A stretch of DNA of 64,000 bases from Strongyloides papillosus (Eukaryota > Nematoda > Chromadorea > Rhabditida > Strongyloididae). The notes below the pieces were generated by a model. That model had not been told where the DNA came from. It was given only the letters and a program-made list of their open reading frames with translations, and ran no database searches. The stretch lies in the NCBI GenBank assembly GCA_005656395.1, contig SRSI01000030.1, forward strand, positions 248,001-312,000, given 5' to 3'. This document shows, in pieces, positions 54,822-64,000 of this stretch (position 1 is its first letter; every line of letters begins with the position of its first letter). The position numbers were made by a program, and so were the translations under genes.

Positions 54822-57398
54822 ATGGAGGGTCACGGAGATTCTTCTGAAGACATCCCAACAGTTACTCAAGGCGCTAGAACTAGAGCACAAGGTAGTAGAG
54901 GAAAACTCGTCAAAAGCTCTAATTTCGGGAGTTATTACTTATTTACCAAACCCGAAAACGGGACAAATTATGCCGGAAGGATATCAATGAAAAGCAAACT
55001 TAATTGGAAGCTGGTGATGGTTTGTTTCTCGTAGTTTAAGTATTTATTAATCATTTTTCTAGATACACGAAAAAGCCAGTGTTCTGGTTAGTCTTGGATG
55101 CTCACACAACATCATCAAGATAGCCAGTTACTTCTATCTTCAGAAATATGTTTGTATGACCCCGAGGTTATGTGGTGATACATTGGGGGACATTCAAAAG
55201 AGATTAGAAGTTTTTAATGGATTTCCGTACAGATATGTTCTAAAGAGAGATGGTCGTGGATTCTCCTGTCCCCTCAAAAAATCGGGTGATTCACAAAGAT
55301 ATACGACCCGAAAGTATATTCCTCACCGCAGATATTAATATTAAGATAAGGGGCCTTCGAATGTCCCTCCAGGCATCAGGATTCTGCTATGAAGATTATG
55401 AAGTTGTCCGGGACGACCAAGTGCTCTGCCCTTGGACCCTAAGTGGAAACGGGTACATTTTTGTACTAATAATTAGGCACTTGCGGTTGCTTTGTATAAG
55501 AGGGCTACAGATGCAATTTTTTCTATAATTTGTATGTAATCTGAAGTTTTTTTTATTTGTTTTTTTTAAATGTATTTACTGTGTATTTATATTTTATATA
55601 TTTACTATAAATATTTATCTCGTGTATTTGATGTATATACGTATTCATTGTATATAAATGTATTTATTGTATATATTTATTCATTGTATATAATATATTT
55701 TTTTATATATGTATTTGTGTTATTATTGTATATACAGTATTTAATAAAATGTTTGAATAATTTAGCAGGTTAACAGTTCTTTTAAGTTTAAAAATCAGTT
55801 TGTTTGTAGTCCTAACCGCAACTAACAGTTATTAGTTTTGCTTTGGTTGATCATAAAAAAGTGTTTTATACTTTTACATTAATATAACGTTGAAACTATG
55901 CTAGTTGTTTATGAAAAATTATTATTACATCAATTGTTTCTTATGTAACAACTGCAACTCAATTAAATAAAACATTTGTTTGAATTTTAAGTAAAAAATA
56001 AATCTGAAAAAAAAAGAAATTCTCCAAATGCTATATTACCCCTAAACATGATTATTTATCAATATCAATTATAAAAAATCCCAAATTAGCAAGCTAAATG
56101 CTTCATTTAGCTATTTAAAGTTGGGCCTCTAATTCTAAAATTTAGTCTCTGAGAGTATTTCAAAGGATTATTTATGTAGATACATTTATGGAATACCTTT
56201 TACTAATTATTACCAATCAGAAGGATCTTTATGAATATAATCCAATACCACTTTGTATAAATGATAATGCTCCTTAGAAAGATTTTGAATTAGATCCCAG
56301 TCGTGGAATTGGGAACATCTTCCAGAAAAGATTTAGGTTGGTAGATACACATCGTTTTAAAGTATACACCTGGATGACATTTAAATATGGTATTAGTCAT
56401 AAAATTGAGAACATCACTGAGAAAAATCAAACTTGATATCGAAAAAAAGTCAAGTTTTATTCTCGAGGAGGTATACGGAGTTTTAGGTTCGTTTTCTACA
56501 ACTAGATTTGTACCAAGTAGAATATCGTCCTCCAAGATGGATCGTATGGCATTGTCCCGTTTATATAGACCCAAATATTTTATCTCTAGATGGATCGATT
56601 TTAACGAGAGGTACGGTTTAGGATATTAATTATCTGACTTCAGTGTTGGTGTAATTTTCAGAGACAACAGTTGTCACGTCGTTGATGTTACTATGAAAAT
56701 TTTTCAGTACAAAAATAAAAATGGTGTGAGAGATTATTTTGAATATGTCTAGTGCCCCACAAGATTGGATAAGAAATTCAAAGTACTTGAATATATTAAA
56801 AAACATTTGAAGTGTAACTTATTAGCTGAGCCATTAATAGAAGAAATCAAGGTTGTTGACAGGGAAATACCCATTCTTATAAAGTGGAGAAAAGATGATA
56901 AGTCCATTTGTTTTCTACTATTTAATGGTGTAATACAAGTTAACTTTCTTGAAGTAAGCCTTGCATATGTTATATATTCTTTTATTATTATGTAATGGCT
57001 CCACAGTATGATGGATAAATTATTAAGGTAGGTATATTATTTATTTTTAACATTTTATAAATAACAATTTAAATAATGATAATGAAAAGTAATAATGAAG
57101 ATATTTTATATTATGAAGAGTGGTTAATCCTACCTATTATAAAGGGTGGGATTACAATCATTATAGGATCGTAAGAGATTTGTTGTCTCACTATCAACTA
57201 GAAGCATTTCAATTATTGATAAGGATAACAAAATATAAAATTACTGGTACAAAAGGTTAGCTTTGGATGGATTGGAAGAGGTGATGAAAAAGAAGATGCT
57301 CTATGTAAAGAAAGTTTTTGAAGACTGGAGATCACTTAAAAGGAAACTTGAGGATGACGATAGTGCTGTACCGGCAAAAAAGCTGATTATAATAAATA
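54822..57398 (+). pseudogene. Polo-like kinase, unit 2, heavily broken
   Basis: Homology runs through all three exons but is wrecked. The glycine loop reads KSSNFGSYY. A frameshift precedes the catalytic loop, where HRD became HKD (IHKDIRPESIF). DFG is replaced (KIRGLRMSL). The frame closes soon after the GNGY segment at about 55520. The rest of the kinase C-lobe is missing and replaced by about 600 bp of AT-rich DNA with TATTCATTGTATATA repeats. Homology resumes at about 56165 with the linker (GIPFTN) and the polo boxes, where further stops and shifts occur (YISRWIDFNERYGLGY is still clear). Exon 3 follows after 57170. Not functional. Confidence 0.88.
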
Positions 57399-57684
57399 AC
57401 TTCCAAAAAAGAAATTTATGATGCAGGGACTTTTTTATATCCACTTCTATGTGTAAATATATTGTAGTTTATATCTCTTGTAGTAATATTAATTTTGTTT
57501 TATTACTTTTTTTATTAATAAAAAATTTTACTATTCGATAACTAAGTTTTAAAAGAATAATCTTTCAAGTAAGCTTTAGCAGGTACCAAAGTTATTTAAT
57601 TTAATGCATTTGACAAATTGGAAATCTCGAGAAATTATGGATATTCTTAAGATGATTACATAAAGTAATATAATGATATCATGG

Positions 57685-57724
57685 TATAAAAATAACATTT
57701 AAGTAGTTGGGAAATCATTTTTTT
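57685..57724 (+). promoter_or_regulatory. Core promoter of PLK unit 3
   Basis: TATAAAAA at 57685-57692 and GGGAAATCATTTTTT from 57709. Upstream, GATATTCTTAAGATGATTACAT matches the block in the other units. Confidence 0.65.
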
Positions 57725-57793
57725 ACATTCGCTTGTGTTTTATGTCATTGTTTTTTCGACTAAGAAGTAGCATTGTGGACTATTCTGGTAATT

Positions 57794-59706
57794 ATGTTTG
57801 AAATGGAGGATTCCGGAAAGTTTTTTGAAGGAATTCCAAAGATTTTTGAAGATCCTAGAACTAGAACACAATATTGTAGAGGAGAGCTCCTCGGAAGTGG
57901 TACTTTCGGAAAGTTCTACTTATTTACAAATCTCAGGACCAAGGAAAAGTGTTCTGGTAAGGTTATAATAAAAAGTAGGCTAAATTATGAGCTAAATAAG
58001 GTTTGTTTCTCATAGTTAAATATTTATTTAACTTTTTTCTTAGATTAACGAGGAAATCAATATACAAATGAGTCTTAGACACCCAAATATTCTTAGAATG
58101 TTCGGGTATTTCGACTGCTCAACTTATGTTTGCATGACAATGGAGTTATGTGATGATACACTAAAAGGTGTATTAGAGAGATTAGAAGTTTTGGATGAGA
58201 TATCATCCAGATTTGTCATAAGGGAGATTGCTTGTGGAATCTCTTATCTCCATGGGAAACAGCTAATTCATAGAGATATAAAGCCTGATAATATATTTCT
58301 TACCAAGGATATAAATGTCAAGATAGGAGATTTCGGGATTGCTATTAAACATGTGGATAAAGCGAAAAAGATTGAAAAGGCATGTGGGACACCTGAGTAC
58401 TTGGCTCCTGAATCTCTAGATGGGAGTGGATATACATTTGGCGTCGATGTATGGGCGCTCGGAGTTACATTGTATAAAATGGTTGTTGGACATCTTCCTT
58501 TCGACTATACGATTGGTTATGAGCTTTATGAGAAGATAAAAAACTGTGATTACCATATTTCGTCAAGAGTGCCACTCCATACAGAGGATATAGTCAGAAT
58601 TCTTTTAACTCGTGATCCTGACAGTAGACCGGCAATCGACGATGTTTTGAAACATGATTACTTAAATCCTAAAAGAATCTCGAAATTTCATTCACGTAGA
58701 TACATTTATGCGATACCTTTTATTAAAATTAACAGTCAGAAGGATCTTCATGGATATAACTCAATGTCACGTACTAAAAGCGAAAATATCCCCAAGAAAG
58801 ATTGTCAATTAGATCCAAGTCATAGAATTGAGGACATGTTCCTGAAGAAATTTAACATAAATAGTAGTTATGGAAACAAGAGTATTCCCTATGAAAAAGA
58901 TGAACTGGATGTAGAAGAACAATCAAACTATCTTCTTAAGGATTTACACGTTAGAATTTCTGCTTTGATTGATTCTTCTACACCTAAGGAATTATTGCCA
59001 CCCTTCCAGATAGCTAATGCATTGTCAAGTGGCAATAGGTCTAAATATTTTGTATCTAGATGGATTAATTTGAGTGAGGATTATGGTTTTGCATATAAAT
59101 TATCTGACTCCAGTGTTGGTGTACTATACAGAGATAATACTCGTCTCACTGCAGACCGTACTATGAAAAATTTCCAATACATAGATGAAAGCAGTATGAG
59201 AGAATACTTCGAGTATGACAAGTGTCCCACAGGATTGGATAAGAAACTCAAATTGCTTGGATATTTTAAAATTTATATGGATATGGGCTCATTGATCAAT
59301 CTATCTTTGGAAGGACAAGAAATTGGGATTGTTGATGATGAAATACCTATTCTTCTAAAGTGGAAAAAACATGATGGATATATTTGTTTTTTACTATCAA
59401 ATGGAATATTACAAGTTGACTTTTTTGATGTAAGTCCTGGTTAATTTATGTTTTTTTCTACTATTATTGTAGAGTAATACGAAAGTTATTGTCTCAACAT
59501 CAACGAACAGCATTTCATTTATTGATGAGGATAATAGATTAAAGACTTACAGCATTAGAAAATTATATTTAATTGGATTGGAAGAAGTGATGAAAAAGAA
59601 GATACCCTATGTAAAGAAAGTTATTGAAGACTGGAGATCACATAAAAGGAAACACAAGGAAGATGATAGTGTTGTATTAGCAAAAAAGTCGAATAATAGT
59701 AAATAA
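57794..59706 (+). CDS. Polo-like kinase, unit 3, intact
   Basis: Exons 57794-58000, 58044-59429 and 59473-59706 (introns of 43 bp) encode 608 residues, the length of PLK1. Kinase: GSGTFGKF loop, beta-3 lysine K60 (GKVIIK), HRDIKPDN at 145, DFG at 165, CGTPEYLAPES. The position of PLK1 T210 is Lys (EKACGT). Linker about 290-400, then polo box 1 (FVSRWINLSEDYG, keeping the pincer Trp) and polo box 2, whose pincer His is Asn (SNTKVIVS) while the Lys is kept. Polo kinases direct mitosis, meiosis and centrosomes, binding phosphorylated partners through the pincer. A divergent copy such as this may have altered activation and targeting. The only fully intact copy in view. Confidence 0.92.
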
Positions 59707-60150
59707 GTTCCAAAAAGGAAGTTTCAGTTTCTGGTATTTCTTTGATATGTACTGTCATATATAAATATATTGTAATTATATTTTTTTAATAATGTTGGCT
59801 TTGTCCTTATCCATTGCTTTTTATAAATAAAGATTTTACTAATTGACGATTCAGTTTAAAATAACAATTTTCTAATGAACTTTCACCAAATACCACAGTT
59901 CTTTTACTTTGAAAAATAAACTAGTATTTTTATTTTCTAGAAATCATGGACATTGCAGCAATGATTACATCTAATATGGTGATTTCTTTTATATGAAAGT
60001 AATTTTTTTATACTACGAATTTACTTTGCTTGTAATTACTCAAAGTGTATATCGCTGATTTATCATAAAGATGAAATTGTTTTGTCGAAACCTTTGATAA
60101 ATATACTACCACTGACCATTGTGAATCATAAAATGTGTAACTAAGGTGTT

Positions 60151-60240
60151 AAAGGAGAGCTTATTAGAGAGGGTGTTTTCGGACTATTTTATAAATTGTT
60201 TGAATTGGAAAATGGTATGCGTGGAGAACTATTAAAAATG
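60151..60240 (+). pseudogene. Exon-1 fragment of a further PLK copy
   Basis: Thirty codons read KGELIREGVFGLFYKLFELE then NGMRGELLKM, an obvious relic of the glycine-rich loop and beta-3 strand. It lies between units 3 and 4. No downstream exons of it are recognisable; the unit 4 promoter begins 200 bp later. Confidence 0.7.
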
Positions 60241-60452
60241 TACCTTCGTTATCTAAAGATCAAAGGAATAAAAAGCGTTTTATCAAATTTCCAACATTTA
60301 TTTATACTTTCCATTATATAGGTTCATCAAAAAGCTTAACCTGGATTCAAGGACTCATAAAGTATTTGATATAAGATGATTGATCTCCCGAAATTATATG
60401 CACTATGAATATTTTACCAAAAATTACATAAAATGATACTATGGTTTCTTAG

Positions 60453-60493
60453 TATAAAAAAAACTTCTCAAAAAGTAAAAGTCATTTTTTGTT
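60453..60493 (+). promoter_or_regulatory. Core promoter of PLK unit 4
   Basis: TATAAAAA at 60453-60460 followed by AAAAGTCATTTTTT, as in the other units; upstream GAATATTTTACCAAAAATTACA matches unit 1. Confidence 0.6.
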
Positions 60494-60561
60494 CACTCGC
60501 CTGAGTTGTATTTCGTCATTATTTCGATAAAGGATTTACATTGCGGACTATACTGGTAATC

Positions 60562-62512
60562 ATGTTTAAAATGGAAGATTTCGAGGATTTTTTTGTGGAT
60601 ATTCCAAAAATTATTGAAGATCCTATAACTGGAAATCAATATAATAGGGGAGGGTTCCTCGGAAAAGGTGGCTTCGGAGAGTGCTACTTGTTTACTGACC
60701 TCAGAACTAGAAAAAAATATACCGGTAAAGTTGTAATAATGAGTGAACTTAATTGTGAGCTGGATATGGTTTGTTTCTCATAGTTTAAATATTTATTTAT
60801 CTTTTTTTCTAGATATACGAAGAAATTACTATCCATAAGAACCTTAGACATCGAAATATCATCAGAATGTTCGAGTATGTTGAATGCTCAAAATATATTT
60901 GCATGATATTGGAGTTGTGTGATGACACACTGGAAGGTGTACTAAAAAGATTAAAGGTTTTAGATGAACCCTCATGTAGATTTGTTATAAGGGAGGTTGC
61001 TTGTGGACTTTCTCATCTCCACGAGAATCGGATCATTCATAGAGATATAAAACCTGATAACATATTTCTTACAAAGGATATGGATGTTAAAATCGGAGAT
61101 TTTGGAATTGCTATTAGACATGTGGATCTAACAGAAAGGATTTGGAAGAGATGTGGAACACGCAAGTATTTCGCTCCTGAAACTCTCAATGGGCATGGAT
61201 ACTCATTTGGTGTAGATGTATGGGCACTTGGAATTACTTTATATAACATGGTTGTTGGACATGATCCTTTCGATGATGTGTTTACTTCTGTGCTGTATGA
61301 TATCATAAAGAAATGTGATATATATCTTCAAATCCCATCGACAGTGCCAGTTCACACAAGAGATATGATCAGAATTTTACTAACTCGTGATCCTGATAGT
61401 AGGCCAACAATTGACGATGTTTTGAAATGTGATTACTTAAATTCTAAAAGTATTTCGAAAGATCACTTGCAAGGATACGTTTCTGAGAAACATATTTCTA
61501 ATACTGTTAATCAAAAGGATCTTCATGAATGTAACGAAATGACGCTTAGTAAAAATAAAAATATTTCCAAAAAAGATGTAAATTAGATCTCAATCGTGGA
61601 ATTAAGGACATATTCCGGAAAGGATTTAGAATAAAAAGATGTCGTTTTGGAAACATGAATGTGGAGAAATTTGAATTTGGTAATAGTTCTGGAAATGAGA
61701 ATATACCCGAGGAAGAATTTAATCTTGATGTCGAGGAGAAATCTAATCTACTTTCGAGAAAGTGCACAAAGTTTTTGACTTTTTTATCTCATTTTGAATC
61801 AAAAATAGTACCATCATCTGAGGTGGATCGTTTTGCACTATTCTTTTTTGATAAACCAAAATATTTCATATCTAGATGGATTGATTTTATTGAGAAGTAT
61901 GGCTAGAGTATCAATTATTTGACTACAGTGTCGGTGTACTCTTCAGAGACAACAATCGCCTCGTCGTTGATGGTACTATGAAAACTTTCAGTTCACAGAC
62001 AAATACGGTGCAAGGAAATATTTATGCGTAATAGATGCCTTACAAAATTGGATAAGACATTGAAATAATTTGAATATTTTAATAATTTTATGGAGACTTA
62101 CTTATCGGGTAAACCACTAATGGAAGAACAGGAAAATTTCGAAATTCTCGATAAAGGAATATTCATTCCTCTAAAGTGGAGAGAAGATGATAAATTTATT
62201 TTTTTTTCTACTATGCAATGGTGTAATACAGGTTAAGTTTCTCGAAGTAAGTCTTGCTTGTACCATATATTTTTTTATTATCATTATAGGAACATACGAA
62301 AGTTATTGTCTCAATATCACTGAGCAATATTTTAATTGTTGATAGGAATAATAAATTAAAAAAACTACGGTCATGGAGGATTACCTAATGGTGGAGTGGA
62401 AAAGTTGTTTGAAAAGAAGATGTCCTATATCAAGAAAGTTGTTGAAGAATGGACATCATTTAAAAGGAAACACGAGGACGATGATGGTGATATTGTGTCG
62501 GCAAAAAAGTAA
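60562..62512 (+). pseudogene. Polo-like kinase, unit 4, frameshifted and lysine-less
   Basis: Exon 1 (60562-60768) and the kinase part of exon 2 (from 60813) are open: GKGGFGEC loop, HRDIKPDN, DFG, CGTRKYFAPET. The beta-3 lysine is Met (GKVVIM), the change used experimentally to kill PLK1. The T210 position is Lys (WKRCGT). At about 61579 one base is lost after KKD and the frame closes at 61584. The correct frame then resumes and is broken again near 61903 (KYG then TAG), with more indels beyond. Exon 3 remains (EHTKVIVS). A kinase-only product of about 330 residues, catalytically dead, could still be made. Confidence 0.85.
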
Positions 62513-62784
62513 ATAGTAATGAATAACTTCCAAAAAAAAGTTTCTGCTGCAGTGATTTTTTTATATGTATTTCTATATAAAAATATATTGTAATTAAATA
62601 TTCTATAATAATATTTGTTTTGTCTTTATCACTGCTTTTTTAATAAAAAATTTGATTACCTGGCAACTCAGCTTAAAAAAAACATCTCTCAATGAACCCT
62701 CACAAGGTATCAAAGTTCTTAAACTTAATCATCAAACAAAGAAAGATTTTTCAGAAGTTAGGAATGTATACGATGACATTTTAC

Positions 62785-62825
62785 TATAAAAGTGACGTAT
62801 CAGTTGGTGGAAAGTCATTTTTCGT
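62785..62825 (+). promoter_or_regulatory. Core promoter of PLK unit 5
   Basis: TATAAAAG at 62785-62792 and GGAAAGTCATTTTT from about 62810, in the common spacing. Confidence 0.6.
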
Positions 62826-62903
62826 ACATTCGATTGTATTGAATATTATCATTATTTTTACTAACAACTAACTTTGCGGATTATTCTGATAATTATATTT
62901 GGA

Positions 62904-64000
62904 ATGAAGACTTGCGAGAAAAATTCTGAGGAGGTTCATGAAATTATTCATAATTCTTTAACTTTTTCGCTGTATAGTAGAGGAGAACTCCTCGGAAGCG
63001 GTGGTTTCGCAAAGTGCTACTTGTTAACTGACATTAATACCGGGCGGAAGGTCGCTGGTAAAATTGTAATGAGAAAAAACCCTAACTCGGATATGTACAT
63101 AGTTTGTTTTTCCTAGCCTAAATATTTATTTAGTCTTTTTTCTAGGTACAACAAGAAAGAAATATCCATATGAAACTTCAAAACCCAAATATCCTTAGAA
63201 TGGAGTTGTGCTTCATTCAATCAACCTATGCTTGTATGATCCTGGAGTTATGTGATGATTCACTGAAAAATGTACTCAAAAAACTAAAAGCTTTAAATGA
63301 AAGTTCATGCAGATTTGTCTTAAGGGAAGTTGCTCGTGGAATCTATTATCTTCACGAGAAGAAGATCATTCATAGAGATATAAAGCTTGACAATATATTT
63401 CTTACCAAGGATATGGATGTTAAGATAGGAGATTTCGGACTTTCTATTTATCATAGAGATCCAACAAAAAATATTACGGAGAGATGTGGAACGCATACGT
63501 ACTATGCTCCTGAAATTATAGATGAGAGTGGATATTCATTTGGTGTGGATGTATGGGCACTTGGAGTTACTCTGCATAAAATGGCTACTGGACATTATCC
63601 TTTCAAATTTAAAACCGAACAGGAGCTTTATGAGAAGGTAAAAAGTTGTGATTACAATATTTCATCAAAAGTCTCAGGCCGTGAAGGGGATATGGTCAGA
63701 ATTTTGTTAACTCATGATCCTGAAAGTAGACCGGCAATCCGCGATGTTTTGATGCATGATTACTTAAATTCCGAAAAAATATCAAAGGATCATCTACGCA
63801 GATATATTTCTAGGAAATCTCTTGCTGAAACTAAAAATCATAAAGATCCTCATGACTGTAGTACTATGCCGCTTGATAAAGAAGAAAATACACCCAAGGA
63901 AGATTGTAAAATAGATGAAAACCATGAAACTGGAAACATCTTCCAGAAAGGACTTAGATTAGGTGAAAATCATAATGAAAACCTTGGCACGAGGGAATTT
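62904..64000 (+). CDS. Polo-like kinase, unit 5, partial at window end
   Basis: Exons 62904-63101 and 63146 onward are open to the last base, which lies in the linker after the kinase domain; polo boxes are outside the window. Motifs: GSGGFAKC loop, HRDIKLDN (Pro changed to Leu), DFGLS, CGTHTYYAPEI. The beta-3 lysine is Arg (GKIVMR), also a classic inactivating substitution. The T210 position is Glu (TERCGT). The outer ATG of the other units is lost here (ATA), so translation should start at the inner ATG at 62904. Whether it is active depends on the Arg and the missing part. Confidence 0.8.

Larger units (their letters stand above)
52290..64000 (+). repeat. Tandem array of polo-like kinase genes
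   Basis: Five head-to-tail units (about 2-2.9 kb each, the last cut by the window end) plus a fragment of a sixth. Each has the same three-exon structure, the same intron positions, a conserved 3' region (GGCAAAAA near the stop) and a shared upstream block ending in a TATA box. The array arose by repeated tandem duplication, and copies have decayed to different degrees. Confidence 0.9.

Noticed and set aside
1..64000. CRISPR array, bacterial operons or ribosomal RNA genes
   Set aside because: No regularly spaced repeats, no rRNA motifs; intron-bearing genes make this eukaryotic DNA.

Overview
The window reads as nuclear DNA of a nematode, most likely of the Strongyloides type. It is strongly AT-rich. 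Introns are tiny (41-68 bp) with GTAAGT-like donors and TTTTAG-like acceptors, and intergenic stretches are short. The gene set fits: an UNC-93-like transporter, GT92/DUF23 glycosyltransferases, a patched-related protein, MOAG-4/SERF, an RFS-1-like RAD51 paralog, a ZP-domain protein and small F-box proteins. The genus is inferred from composition and gene content, not proven.

Layout. 1-10.9 kb: an UNC-93-like gene; a 3.75-kb inverted-repeat element split by a compact LTR retrotransposon with identical 109-bp LTRs and a 5-bp target duplication; then two tandem F-box genes, the second frameshifted. 10.9-20.8 kb: a 3.04-kb segment (a GT92 gene plus small unrecognised ORFs) present twice in direct orientation. 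The two copies are separated, to the base, by a 3.74-kb element with 30-bp terminal inverted repeats of Merlin type. That element carries nested inserts: a small Merlin copy with an 8-bp target duplication, a minisatellite, a MITE-like repeat and a deleted mariner.

22-51.8 kb: gene-dense conserved core. In order: a secreted Cys-rich protein, CLP1 RNA kinase, a RAD51 paralog with degenerate Walker motifs, DDX49 helicase, a ZP-like membrane protein, a Gly/Tyr-rich membrane protein, an unrecognised protein, importin alpha, MOAG-4/SERF, TSPO, a patched-related protein, a FLYWCH+PHD protein, a UBL-UBA protein, CCDC124, a four-TM protein and UBE2G2. Several of these were rebuilt across introns. MOAG-4, the ZP tail and the tail of the Gly/Tyr-rich protein lie in exons too short to be seen as long ORFs.

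52.3-64 kb: a tandem array of polo-like kinase (PLK) genes with identical exon structure and a shared TATA-box core promoter. One copy (unit 3) is intact, one has a single nonsense codon, one is badly broken, one has a frameshifted polo-box region and a Lys-to-Met change at the catalytic lysine, one runs off the window, and a fragment of a further copy survives. The copies differ at exactly the residues that control PLK activity (beta-3 lysine, T-loop threonine, polo-box pincer), so this is a family caught in birth and death, possibly with functional diversification. I consider this array and the transposon-centred GT92 duplication the two most interesting parts of the window.
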